A program made the translations under genes and the position numbers. The notes beneath the pieces are model-generated. The model was not told the origin of the DNA. It did no database searches and saw nothing but the letters and a program-made list of their open reading frames with translations. Source: Berberis thunbergii (Eukaryota; Streptophyta; Magnoliopsida; Ranunculales; Berberidaceae). From it: a stretch of 64,000 nucleotides of DNA. This document shows, piece by piece, positions 12,452 through 23,827 of this stretch (position 1 is its first letter; each line of letters begins with the position of its first letter). Where the stretch lies: contig QNQO01001159.1 of assembly GCA_003290165.1 (NCBI GenBank), positions 1 to 64,000 of the forward strand. Direction: 5' to 3'.

Positions 12452-13089
12452 TTGCTAATGTAGTGGTACTTCAACTCAAAGATGGATTATATTAGTAGCA
12501 ACAAACGAGACACACAAAAGAGTGAAAGAGGTCTAAATAAATTAAATACTGAGAGTTACAGAAAATTGTTTGGTATGAGAAAGACGCGACAAGCAAGCGA
12601 AGATGAGATGAGGAGATCGCAAGTCAGCTTTATTTGGACCCTTTCTCTATTGTTCAGCTCCAAAAATTAAGATAGAAGAAGACACGCATCAATGAAAATT
12701 TTCCCCATTATTAATTAGCGAGTAATGTTTATTTTTTATAAAATTGAAAATTTTATACAAGGGATTTGGGTTTTGATATTGCAAGAAGCAACTGCTAATA
12801 TAATTGATTTTCGGGAACTGTTTTAGTTTGCTAAAACTCTGCAGTTGTTGATAAGTTGTGAGAAGCAGTGACAGAAGTTTATGAACTGGACTAGTATAGT
12901 GATCGCTCCATCTTTTCGTTTCTTCTTCTGAATCTTGTTTATAGATTTCAGTCAATTGAAATAATAAATACAAAAATTGCTAACCTATGTACATATAAAT
13001 TCATACTCAAAAAGCTTCAGAGTCTACTCTTCTTTCACAAAAAAAGGTCATAAATTTTCACTCCCAACATAACAAGTTACCATGCCACA
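12452..13089. promoter_or_regulatory. 5' flank of F-box copy 2 (duplicated upstream region)
   Basis: Aligns by eye with 5690-6240, the flank of copy 1. It probably contained the promoter and 5' UTR of the ancestral gene. No specific promoter element can be assigned with confidence. Confidence 0.4.
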
Positions 13090-14048
13090 TCGGTGGTTCC
13101 CAAACACACTGCGGATTATGATTCTAACCAGGTAAGGGGTCCATACAAGTATCCCTCCAAGTTGTACGTAGATACCCCCACATCATGAGGTTTTGCGGCA
13201 CCTGACACAATCTTTGGAGCTGTTGTCAATGAACTAGAGCCAAATCGGTTTAATTCTAGAGAAATCAGAAGCCACGAGTGATAACGACTGATTACAACCC
13301 AAAAACAATGCTGGATCACCTAAGCTTAATTTTGATCTCTACCTATTTATCAATATTGGCCCTATCTCTTTTAAAAACCTCGAATTGATTTGTTCTATAC
13401 AAACAGCTAAAATCAGGACTAGTTGCTCTAAACCTGTTACCCATGCAATAACATCTCCCCGGAGGATCAACTAGGTAATTCTTATCACCTCTAAGGCAGG
13501 CCGTTGGTTTGATTGCTTCTGAAATTGGCTTAGAACCAATGATATCATGATGGAACAAAAGCACTTATAGAACGAATCATAGCTTACAGATTCCCATCCA
13601 AATAGTTGAAATCGTCATAGTAAGCATGATGCAGGGCTTCCAAACGCACAAAGGACCAACTTATATCTCCCGAAAGCGATCAACAGAGCACACATAAGTA
13701 TCATATAGCATCGGATCCAGCACTCAAACGAGAAACAACAAGAGTTTTATGTATAAGGCGTAGCGTGGTGGTTGTATCATTGAAGTTATCTGCCCATTTC
13801 CAAGTAGTATAGAGTGAAAAAGTAGATAATGGTAATAGAGGAAACTGGGATTTTATGATAGGATTCAGCAAAGAAACGTTTTGAGACTCGTCTATCACAA
13901 CCAACGATTCATTGGAAGAGCCGCACAACTTAACATTAGGAGGGGTGGGTAAGTGGAGCCACTAGACTCTGTTATCGGAGAGACTAGACTGGAGAAACCA
14001 CAATGGATAGGATTGGTTTCATGGGGAGAGAACATCAGCCATGGAAGC

Positions 14049-14893
14049 TGTTGGAACATGTGTGTGGGTGGAACATGTGTGTGGGTTTTTTAAAATAAAA
14101 TATTCTTTTGATTTAAAAACTCAGTGCAGTGGGCGGCTCAATCAAATATTCTTTTGATTAAAAACTCATTAGAGTGGGCGGCTACATACATTGCTCCGCG
14201 AAATCTGCAGCCAACAGTTTTCTTTGTCGGTCTTTCATCCTTTATTAACGCTTGATTCAGAGCTTGAAGATAACAACGGAAATAAAACAGAGAGCAAGAA
14301 GAGCTCTTGTTAGCAGTTCTTTCTCTGAAACTGGGTTTCAAAACAGAGCTCTTGCGAGCAGATCTTTTTCTGAAACTGGGTTTCAAAACAGAGCTCTTGT
14401 GAGCAGAGCTTCTTCTGAAACTGCTGATTTTCTAAACAGAGTTCTTGTAAGCTTCAAAATCAGAGTTTGCAGAACAGTTCTTACATTTGATATAATCAGT
14501 CTGTTTCCGCCATCAAACCAGCAGTTTTGCTTCATCCAGCTCAAATCAGTTTTGCACCAGTTCTTCAAAAACAGTCTTTGTTTTTGTTTTGAATCAGTTC
14601 TTAAAAAAACAGACCGTGTTGTATACTTGTTCTTGCTGATTTTGATTCCGAGCAATTTAAGAAGAGGGTGATATGTATTCCGTTCATACACTGTGCAATT
14701 TGTGAACGAGACAGAAATTGTGTTCTGGGCTGTTTTATCCTGGGGACGGCGGGGCTACGAAACTGCTTGCACACATTTGGGCAGAGCCGCGAAACGTCTT
14801 AAAGAGAGCGACCTAGTCCGCGACTCAACCCAAGGAATACTGGTACCATCGTTCCTACTATTTATTTCGAATTAACAGCATATTGTTTCAACA
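14049..14893 (+). repeat. 5' LTR with internal tandem repeats
   Basis: Begins TGTTGGAACATG, ends TTTCAACA. Contains a near-duplication of a 17-bp start motif (GGAACATGTGTGTGGGT), a duplicated AT-rich / GTGGGCGGCT block near 14100-14185, and about 3.3 copies of a 45-bp unit starting GAGCTCTTG (14301, 14346, 14391, 14439). A TATA-like GATATAATC is at about 14489. Confidence 0.95.
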
Positions 14894-14912
14894 ATTTTAA
14901 GACGTATTTTCT

Positions 14913-15083
14913 ATGTCTGCTGCCATGAATGCTATTACTGAAATTGCTGTAAAAGACCTTAATAAGCCCTTTCGTTTTGAGGGCCAACACTTTAAAAGAT
15001 GGAGACAAAAGATGCTGTTTTTCTTAACTACACAAAATGTGGCTTATGTCTGTGAAACTGAAAAAACCGGAAATGCCTGCTGA
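14913..15083 (+). CDS. Copia gag N-terminal segment, out of frame with pol
   Basis: ATG at 14913 ([20 protein letters not shown]) followed by a typical copia gag start, F...[19 protein letters not shown]. The frame stops at TGA 15081-15083, whereas the long polyprotein is in the +1 frame. The two frames meet at an A6 run, 15061-15066; removing one A would make the frame continuous, so this looks like a one-base insertion (or an assembly homopolymer error). Without it the element would encode a polyprotein about 40 residues longer at the N-terminus. Confidence 0.75.
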   Translation: MSAAMNAITEIAVKDLNKPFRFEGQHFKRWRQKMLFFLTTQNVAYVCETEKTGNAC

Positions 15084-18000
15084 ACCTACTGAAACCCAAA
15101 CCAAAGAATTAGACCGTTGGATTGGAAATGATTTTTTATGTAAAAATTTTATCCTGAATGGTCTGTCTGGTGACCTATATGATTATTATTGTTCTGAACA
15201 AACTGCAAAAGATATTTGGGATGCCCTTAGAAAGAAATATGACACTGAGGAGGCTGGCACAAAGAAATATGCTGTCAGTCGCTATCTGAAATTTCAGATG
15301 ACTGATGATAAGTCTGTGGAAACCCAATCACACGAGCTTCAAAAGATTGCTCATGAAATTATATCTGAGGGAATGACTTTAGATGAGCAATTTCAGGTAG
15401 CTGTTGTGATAGACAAATTGCCCCCTAGCTGGAAAGATTTTAAGAATGTCCTTAGGCATAAAACTAAAGAATTTTCCCTAGAAAGCCTGATTACCCGACT
15501 TCGTATTGAGGAGGAAGCCAGGAAACAAGATCAGAAAGATGAAGTTCTGATTATTTCAAACCATAAGAAGTCTACCCCTGTTTCTATGAAACCCAGTGGA
15601 AAGACAATGAAAAATCAGAATAACAATAAAAACCGGAACTTTCAGAAACGGAACCAGCAGAACCGGAACAATCAGAACCGCAACAATCAGAATCAGAATC
15701 ATCCGCTAAATCAGAAAGGACAGAAACATCCCTTCAAGAATGATTCAGCACAGTTCCTTTGCTACACCTGTGGTAGGCCAGGGCATATGGCCAGGAACTG
15801 CCGGAACGGATCTCGTCCTGCACCTCAGGCGAACCTAACCGAAGACCAACTAATTGCCATGATCTCTGAGATCAATGTTGTTGGTGGATCCGAGGGATGG
15901 TGGATTGACACTGGTGCTTCTCGACATGTCTGCTATGATCGAGAAATGTTTAAGTCCTATTCTGAAGCTGAGGACAAGAAAGTGTTGTTGGGTGATTCCC
16001 ACTCCACTACAGTTGCTGGAACTGGAACAGTCGAATTGAAGTTTACCTCTGGAAAGACAGTCACCCTGAAAGACGTCTTGCATACTCCAGAGATGAGAAA
16101 GAACCTAGTTTCTGGTTTTCTTCTGAACAAGGCTGGGTTTACTCAAATTATAGGGGCTGATTTGTACACCATTACTAAGAATAATGTATTTGTGGGGAAA
16201 GGGTATGCCACTGATGGAATGTTTAAGTTAAATGTTGAAGCGAATAAAATTTCTAGTTCTGCTTATATGTTGTGCACTTTTAATATCTGGCATGCTAGAC
16301 TTTGTCATGTTAATAAACGCATTATTACAAACATGAGTAACTTAGGACTAATTCCAAAATTATCCTTAAGTGACTTTGAAAAGTGCAACTATTGTAGTCA
16401 AGCAAAGATAACCAAAACTCCACATAAATCTGTAGTTAGAGAATCTGAACCTTTAGATTTGATACACTCAGATATATGTGAACTTAATGGTACATTGACT
16501 AGAAATGGAAAACGTTATTTTATTACGTTTATTGATGACTGTTCTGACTATACTTTTGTTTACTTAATGAAAAATAAAAGTGATGCCATTGACATGTTTA
16601 AACTATTTTTGACTGAAGTTGAAAATCAATATAATAGAAAGATTAAGAGACTCAGGAGTGATAGAGGCACTGAATATGATAGCAGTACTTTCGTAGAGTT
16701 CTATAATTCTCAAGGAATTATACATGAAACTACTGCACCATATTCTCCTGAGATGAATGGCAAAGCTGAAAGGAAAAATAGAACTCTTACCGAGTTAGTT
16801 GTTGCCATAATGCTTAACTCCGGTGCTGCATCGCACTGGTGGGGAGAAATTATCTTGACAGTCTGTTATGTGCTAAATAGAATCCCCAAATCTAAAAGTA
16901 AAACATCGCCCTACGAGGTTCTGAAAAATAGACAACCAAACCTGTCTCATTTGAAAACTTGGGGTTGTTTAGCTTATGTCAGAATTCCTGATCCCAAAAG
17001 GAATAAGCTAGCGAGTAGAGCATATGAATGTGCATTCATAGGATATGCCATGAACAGCAAAGCTTATAGATTCTATAATATTAAAGATCAAGTTATTATA
17101 GAATCAAATGACGTTGACTTTTATGAAGAAAAATTTCCTTTTATTTCGAGGAATAGTGGGGGTACATCCTCTAATAATGTACCCTTAATCAGGATTAATG
17201 AAACTGATAAAGCCACAGAATCAGAGCCAAGAAGAAGTAATCGGAAACGAACTTCTAAGACTTTTGGCCCGGATTACCATGTCTTTTCAGTCGAGGAGGA
17301 TCCCCTTAGTTTTCAAGAGGCTCTATCCTCTATAGATGCCAATTTTTGGGAAGAGGCTATAGATGATGAAATGTACTCTCTTGAGTCTAACAGAACCTGG
17401 CATTTAGTCGATCTGCCTCCAGGTTGCAAGACAATAGGATGTAAATGGGTATTTAAAAAGAAAATGAAATCCGATGGTAATGTTGACAAGTTCAAGGCTC
17501 GTCTCGTAGCCAAAGGGTATAGACAGAGGGAGAATGTTGATTTCTTTGACACATATTCTCCTGTAACCAGGATTACATCTATTCGAGTGTTAATTTCTCT
17601 TGCTGCATTACACAACCTAGTTTTGCACCAAATGGACGTTAAGACTGCGTTTCTTAATGGCGATTTGGAAGAAGAAATTTACATGGACCAACCTGAAGGT
17701 TTTGTTATTCCAGGACAAGAACACAAAGTTTGTAAACTAGATAAATCACTATACGGTTTGAAACAAGCTCCAAAACAATGGCATGAAAAATTTGATAACC
17801 TTGTCATCGCACATGATTTTAATGTGAACGAAAGTGACAAATGCATTTACTATAAATTTGAAAATGGCATTTGCACTATAGTATGTCTATATGTGGATGA
17901 CTTACTTATCTTTGGTTCAAATATCCATGCCGTGAATAAAGTGAAAGCTTTATTGTGTGCAAACTTTGATATGAAAGATCTTGGAGAAGCGAGTGTAATC

Positions 18001-18843
18001 CTTGGTATAAAGATTACTAGGTCTGAAAAGGGAATTTCTTTGGATCAATCAAATTATATCGAGAAGATCCTAAAGAAATATAATTACTCTGACTGTAAAC
18101 CTGCATGTACTCCTTATGACTCTAGTGTCAAGTTGTTCAAGAACACCGGTGACGGTGTTAGACAATCTGAGTATGCGAGCATCATTGGTAGTCTTAGATA
18201 TGCTACCGATTGCACTAGACCCGACATAGCTTACGCTGTTGGATTACTATGCAGATTTACAAGTAGACCTAGTATAGAGCATTGGCATGCAATTGAACGG
18301 GTCATGAGGTACCTGAAGAGGACTAAGAACCTCGGATTACATTATCAGAAGTTTCCCGCTGTCCTTGAAGGATATAGCGATGCTGATTGGAACACCCTTT
18401 CAGATGACTCCAAAGCCACCAGTGGCTATATTTTCAATATAGCTGGTGGAGCTGTTTCTTGGAAGTCAAAGAAACAGACCATTTTGGCACAGTCCACTAT
18501 GGAGTCAGAGATTATAGCATTAGCTACGGCTAGTGAAGAAGCAGGTTGGTTGAGAAACCTGCTAGCAGAGATCCCTTTATGGGAAAAACCGATTCCAGCT
18601 GTCTTGATCCATTGTGATAGTACCGCGGCTATTGCAAAAATACAGAACCGTTATTATAACGGCAAGAAACGACAAATACGTCGTAAGCACAGCACAATTA
18701 GAGAGTTTCTATCTACTGGTGCTGTGAGAGTGGATCATGTACGAACTGATGCGAATTTGGCTGATCCTTTGACGAAAGGATTAGCTAGAGAGAAGGTTTT
18801 CAAAACCTCGAAAGGAATGGGACTACTGCCCTTAGATTGTTGA
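15037..18843 (+). CDS. Copia Gag-Pol polyprotein (1268 aa)
   Basis: Encodes the proteins a copia retrotransposon needs for packaging, cDNA synthesis and integration. Domains in order: gag helical region (about 1-190), a basic N/Q/R-rich linker (about 185-235), CCHC zinc knuckle [14 protein letters not shown] (about 243), aspartic protease [12 protein letters not shown] (about 287), gag-pre-integrase with HARLCH (about 417), integrase core with HSDICE and FITFIDDCS and later [10 protein letters not shown] (about 470-620), RT with [13 protein letters not shown] and the catalytic [10 protein letters not shown] (about 785-1025), and RNase H with GYSDADW (about 1105-1260). No internal stop occurs. 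The annotated ATG at 15037 is probably not the true start: it lies downstream of the gag frame shift. Confidence 0.95.
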   Translation: MWLMSVKLKKPEMPAEPTETQTKELDRWIGNDFLCKNFILNGLSGDLYDYYCSEQTAKDIWDALRKKYDTEEAGTKKYAVSRYLKFQMTDDKSVETQSHELQKIAHEIISEGMTLDEQFQVAVVIDKLPPSWKDFKNVLRHKTKEFSLESLITRLRIEEEARKQDQKDEVLIISNHKKSTPVSMKPSGKTMKNQNNNKNRNFQKRNQQNRNNQNRNNQNQNHPLNQKGQKHPFKNDSAQFLCYTCGRPGHMARNCRNGSRPAPQANLTEDQLIAMISEINVVGGSEGWWIDTGASRHVCYDREMFKSYSEAEDKKVLLGDSHSTTVAGTGTVELKFTSGKTVTLKDVLHTPEMRKNLVSGFLLNKAGFTQIIGADLYTITKNNVFVGKGYATDGMFKLNVEANKISSSAYMLCTFNIWHARLCHVNKRIITNMSNLGLIPKLSLSDFEKCNYCSQAKITKTPHKSVVRESEPLDLIHSDICELNGTLTRNGKRYFITFIDDCSDYTFVYLMKNKSDAIDMFKLFLTEVENQYNRKIKRLRSDRGTEYDSSTFVEFYNSQGIIHETTAPYSPEMNGKAERKNRTLTELVVAIMLNSGAASHWWGEIILTVCYVLNRIPKSKSKTSPYEVLKNRQPNLSHLKTWGCLAYVRIPDPKRNKLASRAYECAFIGYAMNSKAYRFYNIKDQVIIESNDVDFYEEKFPFISRNSGGTSSNNVPLIRINETDKATESEPRRSNRKRTSKTFGPDYHVFSVEEDPLSFQEALSSIDANFWEEAIDDEMYSLESNRTWHLVDLPPGCKTIGCKWVFKKKMKSDGNVDKFKARLVAKGYRQRENVDFFDTYSPVTRITSIRVLISLAALHNLVLHQMDVKTAFLNGDLEEEIYMDQPEGFVIPGQEHKVCKLDKSLYGLKQAPKQWHEKFDNLVIAHDFNVNESDKCIYYKFENGICTIVCLYVDDLLIFGSNIHAVNKVKALLCANFDMKDLGEASVILGIKITRSEKGISLDQSNYIEKILKKYNYSDCKPACTPYDSSVKLFKNTGDGVRQSEYASIIGSLRYATDCTRPDIAYAVGLLCRFTSRPSIEHWHAIERVMRYLKRTKNLGLHYQKFPAVLEGYSDADWNTLSDDSKATSGYIFNIAGGAVSWKSKKQTILAQSTMESEIIALATASEEAGWLRNLLAEIPLWEKPIPAVLIHCDSTAAIAKIQNRYYNGKKRQIRRKHSTIREFLSTGAVRVDHVRTDANLADPLTKGLAREKVFKTSKGMGLLPLDC

Positions 18844-19420
18844 GTTATTCACGATGGTAACCCAACCTATAGACTGGAGATCCCAAGAAATAGGTTCAAT
18901 GGGTAATAACAAGTCGTGAATGATATGATGTGAATCATGCTGACAAAATAACAATCTCATTCCTAGATTTAAGCATGATTTCCTGAAGCGACAGTAGGCT
19001 GAGTTGACAAACTCTTAATGAGGTCTATACTCTATGTGGAGTGGAGTACCTAGCTACAGGAGTACTCTTGATAGACTCACCTAAGTGATTGTGGAAGTTT
19101 GGCCGCTTCCTATGGAATTTGTGGGCACAATTCCTAGAGCCTTCACTTACTGGGATATACGTGCATGGCCGTAAAGCACGGGCTTTTTTAGACTTCACCC
19201 AGGAAAAGGTTGTGCGTGTAATGTCTGTTAGAGATAGAGTTCAAAACTTCGAGTTACTCTAGTATATTCTAAAGCATTAACACTACGCAAGAGTTCAAGT
19301 CGAAAGACACTTTTGTTTATGCACAATCTTATTGTTACAGATTGCTCGATGAAAATTGTTTTTTTTTTCAATCCAAGTGGAGGATTGTTAATTTGTTTTT
19401 AAAAAATCCAAGTGGGGGAT
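18844..19420 (+). other. Copia 3' non-coding region and polypurine tract
   Basis: 577 bp between the pol stop codon and the 3' LTR with no ORF. It ends in two related copies of CCAAGTGGAGGATTGTTA / CCAAGTGGGGGATTGTTGG; the second is the polypurine tract joined to the LTR. Confidence 0.8.
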
Positions 19421-20265
19421 TGTTGGAACATGTGTGTGGGTGGAACATGTGTGTGGGTTTTTTAAAATAAAATATTCTTTTGATTTAAAAACTCAGTGCA
19501 GTGGGCGGCTCAATCAAATATTCTTTTGATTAAAAACTCATTAGAGTGGGCGGCTACATACATTGCTCCGCGAAATCTGCAGCCAACAGTTTTCTTTGTC
19601 GGTCTTTCATCCTTTATTAACGCTTGATTCAGAGCTTGAAGATAACAACGGAAATAAAACAGAGAGCAAGAAGAGCTCTTGTTAGCAGTTCTTTCTCTGA
19701 AACTGGGTTTCAAAACAGAGCTCTTGCGAGCAGATCTTTTTCTGAAACTGGGTTTCAAAACAGAGCTCTTGTGAGCAGAGCTTCTTCTGAAACTGCTGAT
19801 TTTCTAAACAGAGTTCTTGTAAGCTTCAAAATCAGAGTTTGCAGAACAGTTCTTACATTTGATATAATCAGTCTGTTTCCGCCATCAAACCAGCAGTTTT
19901 GCTTCATCCAGCTCAAATCAGTTTTGCACCAGTTCTTCAAAAACAGTCTTTGTTTTTGTTTTGAATCAGTTCTTAAAAAAACAGACCGTGTTGTATACTT
20001 GTTCTTGCTGATTTTGATTCCGAGCAATTTAAGAAGAGGGTGATATGTATTCCGTTCATACACTGTGCAATTTGTGAACGAGACAGAAATTGTGTTCTGG
20101 GCTGTTTTATCCTGGGGACGGCGGGGCTACGAAACTGCTTGCACACATTTGGGCAGAGCCGCGAAACGTCTTAAAGAGAGCGACCTAGTCCGCGACTCAA
20201 CCCAAGGAATACTGGTACCATCGTTCCTACTATTTATTTCGAATTAACAGCATATTGTTTCAACA
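19421..20265 (+). repeat. 3' LTR of the young copia element
   Basis: 845 bp, same length and sequence as the 5' LTR where compared; followed directly by the GAAGC target duplication at 20266-20270. Confidence 0.95.
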
Positions 20266-20449
20266 GAAGCTATTGAGTTGATGGATTATGTTTCATCTTG
20301 TGTATAAATGAGATGGTTCGCCAACAAGTGCAGACTGATCCGAATCTGACGATATCAGTGAAATTGCTGGAGAGCTTTGTTGTGGTTGTCTGCAACAAGT
20401 CTAATGGAAGAGTTGACCAATCTCTATTCATCCACATTTTTGGATTCAT

Positions 20450-21085
20450 TTTGCTGTTGTACTCAAAACACAGTTCGCTGGTGGATTGAATCAGTGTGGA
20501 GCGAAATGAAATCAGTACAGCGACGAGCTTAGATAGAGATCGATCAAAGCCTTTTCAATGAATTTGCATATATGCACAGTACAAACTAAGGAATCAAGGC
20601 CACCTTCACAGACACAACTACTTCTATTCCAACAGAGATGGGAGAAATGCAGAAAGTGCAAGCCACCAGATGTGTGGTACTTTTTGTTTAAAAATTCCTT
20701 TCATCCTCGATAAAATTACTGCATGTGAACAGTTGCGATGAGTCCCACACGCCCCACATTAAAAAAAAAAATTTAATGCATTTTGTTTATAGGACAAAGC
20801 GATGAATGAACTATAAATCTTCCATGGCTGGCATACATGGCAAGAAAATTGTTGACACAAGGGAGTCCCTGGCCTAAATAATATTAAAGAATGATTTAAT
20901 TTAGAAATTAATGCAGGATAAAACTTTATAAGAAATGAAAAATAACTGATTTATGCAGAAAAAAAAAATCCTTAATTTGCCATATGATTAAGAACATCAC
21001 AAATAGAAACATAAGCGAGAAATTCCTATAAAAGCTACTATAAGAAAAGAAACATAAAAGCTACATGAATGCCAGACAAAATCTC
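20450..21085. other. Spacer between F-box copy 3 and the ODC 3' end
   Basis: Includes the upstream flank of F-box copy 3 and the likely 3' UTR/polyadenylation region of the ODC gene (A-rich runs at 20761 and 20958). Nothing else recognised. Confidence 0.45.
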
Positions 21086-22362
21086 TTAGTCAGCCATGGT
21101 TGTGTCTGAGTAAGCAAGATAGGTAGGTATAGCTGAGGTATCAAAGCCATTGAACTTAGATCCAGCACAAGCTGTATAGGCACCCATGCTTGGGAACACA
21201 AGCCAGTCGTCTACATCGAGATCCGGGAGTTGGTAACTGGTCAGGATTGTATCGAGTGCATCACAAGTTGGCCCAAACACTGTTGAAGGGTACATTTTCG
21301 CGTCCTTGCATGTAGGGTCAGTGGGGTTCGATGTACATGCCAACGGTGTAGCCATCACGGTTGCATGATCATACAGCATGCAATTCATTGACCCATACAC
21401 CCCATCATTGATCCAATACTCTCTCAACTCTCCACGTACTCGCTTTCCAATTATGTTTGTCGCCAATGTGAATGGTGTCTCAGAAAAAACCTCCCAGGTT
21501 CAGATATAAACACTAGATCGGGATTGTCAGAAAAGTGGGTCTGAAGAGCATTGTTGATAATGATTGAAGCATCATCAAATTGGTGACCCATGGAAAATCC
21601 CCCACCAATGTTGAGGATGTGCATTCTTGGCATGCCAAGCTGCGCAGCAGTGTTGAATACTGCCTTTGCAGCTGCAATGGCACTGCAATATGCCTCAGAG
21701 TATGCAACTGCACTGCCCACATGGAAAGACACTCCAACTACAGGCAGTTGGGCTGCGTAGGCAGCTTCCAGAAGAGGGGTGACCTCTTCGGGCAATGCTC
21801 CGTACTTGGGGCCTAATGGACACCTTGCATCACCATCATCTCCAGCTTTGATTCGGAGTAACAAAGTACACTTCGGATGCCACCTTTTTATTTTCTCCAC
21901 TTCATAGCAAGAATCATAGGTAGTGAGATTCACCCCTACATTTGCTGCATACTTGATATGGGCCTTAGACTTGCATGGATTTGCATAGATAATTTGGTCT
22001 GCACAAATACCAAGAGATAAGACTGCTTGGATTTCGCTTTGGCTAGCACAATCAAAGCCCGCCCCAAGCAACGCAAGCACGCTAATTAGTGCAGGCTCTG
22101 GATTGCTCTTGATCGCATAAAAAGGCCTGATGTTTGGCAGATTATTTTGCCATTTATCAAAGAGAGTCCTAACAACCCCTAAATCTAACACATAGAAAGG
22201 ATCTTGTACCTCTTGTTTCTCAGCTACAATGGACTGAATGAACTCTGTCAATCCCCCATTCGATAGTCTGATCACTCTCTTCTCCTTCACCCCAGGCGCA
22301 TCCAAGACTGACAGGAGACTCTTAGAGATCCTCCCTTGGGCTTGAAGTTGCAATGAACCCAT
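21086..22362 (-). pseudogene. ODC: Ornithine decarboxylase with a one-base frameshift
   Basis: PLP-dependent decarboxylase that converts ornithine to putrescine in polyamine synthesis. Intronless; start ATG at 22362 (MGSLQLQAQGRISKSLL), stop TAA at 21088-21086; about 425 residues if in frame, normal for plant ODC. Motifs: PFYVLDLGVV, PLP lysine in FYAIKSNPEP (Lys about 85), [29 protein letters not shown], then after the shift [14 protein letters not shown] (His kept) and the catalytic cysteine in FGPTCDALD (about 367), [13 protein letters not shown]. The frame breaks at the A6 run 21484-21489 (T6 in sense): one extra T restores continuity, and the total length of 1277 nt is one short of a multiple of three. 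All key residues are intact, so this is either a fresh pseudogene or a homopolymer error. Confidence 0.92.
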
Positions 22363-23827
22363 GCAAAGACAAAAATGTAGAGTTAGAGATAAGAACTACA
22401 AGTGATGAAGAAAGGATAGAAGGGTTCTGTAAGTTGTTAGTTGGTATATATTAGTAGTTTGTAGAGCACATATAGAAAGAAGGGAGGAGCATTAAAGTGG
22501 CAAATATGCCAACTATTGTCGAGGAATAGATTTGAGTAAAGCTCTAACATGGATGCAAAATCTGCGAGTACATTTCTTCAAACATAACAACTCTATTTTA
22601 GGAGAGTAGGTTCAAGGAATGAGGTCCATTTAATATATAAATAAAAAATAAAAAAAATTAATAGTATGCCTATTTAAGTAAGGCCAACAAAAATGGAGAA
22701 TGTTGAAAGTTTCAAACCCCCCTAACTTTTTGGTAGCATGACACAACAAGAGATGTCCAAAGTTTTGAAAGCTGAAGGCTGAAAATTAAAAATCACAGAG
22801 ATTCTTCATCTCAGAAAGAAAGTAAAGTAGTAAAACTGAGTCATTGTTATTAAAAATCACAAAGACTACTCATCTCATAAATAAAGGAAAGTACAAGTAA
22901 GTCTTTGATAGTAATCAATCTATAAGATTTAGATGCTTCTTAAAAAGTAACAAACACTATAGATTTTAATTTGGTTGGAGGGTTCACTGAAAAAAAGCGA
23001 GGAAAATTCAAGGATGCCCCGGTGCACTGTAGCACCATAAATTTGCATCGAGATAAGCATCAACTCTGATCTCAATGTAAATCTACGGTGCTACAGTGCA
23101 CCGGGCACTGTAGCATTACTCAAAAAGCGAACATGAAGGTAAAGCAGCTTTGAAAATTGTTGTTAAATAAATACATACAAGAAAAAGGAAATCACATGCA
23201 GACAGAAAAATGAACACTGAAAGTACTATTTACGAAAACAGTTCATATACAAGCAGAAAATCGCTTTTACTACTCTTGGGAGTTCTGAACATACAATTCC
23301 TATGGCCTAATTAGCAAAAACCCAAGTCAGTAACTTTCATTTTCTAGACTTGGTTTTCTGTTTAAAAAAATTCAGTTTTTTTCCAGAATTTCTTTAACAG
23401 AAAACAGCAGACTGAATTACTAGTGACATCGTCTATCAAAAGCTACACATACAAAAATTTACATACTATACCATGTTGCATTTGTTTTCATGGTGAAAAT
23501 CGCATACCAGCTTTCAGAGGACTAAAGACAAAAGACTGGTGCAAGTCCACAAGCAGAGAATACATTGGTACCCCTGAGGCATGGCAGAAGAATCACGGAT
23601 TGCTGGCTCACTGGCCATTATCCTTGCACTATCAGGATCCACGGGATGAAAATGAAATGTATCGGCAGGGGGTTCTTCAATTTGACCAAACCATCCTTAA
23701 ACTGCACCCAAGTATTCCTTGCTGATTCTGAACATTAACAAGCCAAGAATGGGGAATATAGTAGAATATTACAACATAGTATCCCTGATAGGAAGCCTTT
23801 AAGAAACCTTTATGAACACAACATTTC
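22363..23827. other. ODC promoter side and ATR 3' flank
   Basis: Intergenic region upstream of ODC and downstream of the ATR stop codon. A TATA-like GGTATATATTAG (about 22442) sits some 80 bp upstream of the ODC start and is a plausible core promoter. A palindrome lies at 23018-23105. Remaining sequence is AT-rich and unassigned. Confidence 0.45.
23018..23105. repeat. Short palindromic hairpin (MITE-like)
   Basis: The left arm CCCGGTGCACTGTAGCACC (23018-) and right arm GGTGCTACAGTGCACCGGG (to 23105) are perfect complements; the match continues imperfectly inward (AAATTTGCATCGAGAT / ATCTCAATGTAAAT) to a 15-nt loop. It could be a tiny MITE or hairpin RNA source. Confidence 0.7.

Larger units (their letters stand above)
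14049..20265 (+). mobile_element. Young, nearly intact Ty1/copia retrotransposon
   Basis: 6217-bp element with 845-bp LTRs (14049-14893 and 19421-20265) that appear identical where compared, including identical translated segments of 139, 102 and 60 residues. A perfect 5-bp target duplication GAAGC flanks it (14044-14048, 20266-20270). The internal region is a 14913-15083 gag N-terminal frame, the 1268-codon polyprotein 15037-18843, 577 bp of non-coding sequence, and a polypurine tract AAGTGGGGGAT just before the 3' LTR. The canonical TGGTATCAGAGC primer site is absent after the 5' LTR; the sequence there is ATTTTAAGACGTA. It inserted into F-box copy 3 very recently. Confidence 0.96.
13090..20449 (-). 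pseudogene. F-box/DUF295 gene, copy 3, split by a young copia element
   Basis: Third member of the array. The ATG at 20449 begins MNPKMWMNRDWSTLPLDLL and continues into a good F-box signature (LSSNFTDIVRFGSVC...W). A TAG stop follows before 20271. The gene continues at 14048 with the downstream block SDN...LPTPPNVKLCGSSNE and VVIDESQNVSLLNPI (about 13970-13830), typical of DUF295, then further blocks to about 13090. The copia element 14049-20265 sits inside, with duplicated GAAGC at both junctions. The stop upstream of the insertion and frame changes in the 3' half suggest that the gene was already impaired. Confidence 0.75.

Noticed and set aside
14252..14671. 139-codon frame, repeated at 19624-20043
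   Set aside because: Lies wholly within the LTR and arises from its tandem repeats; no recognisable domain.
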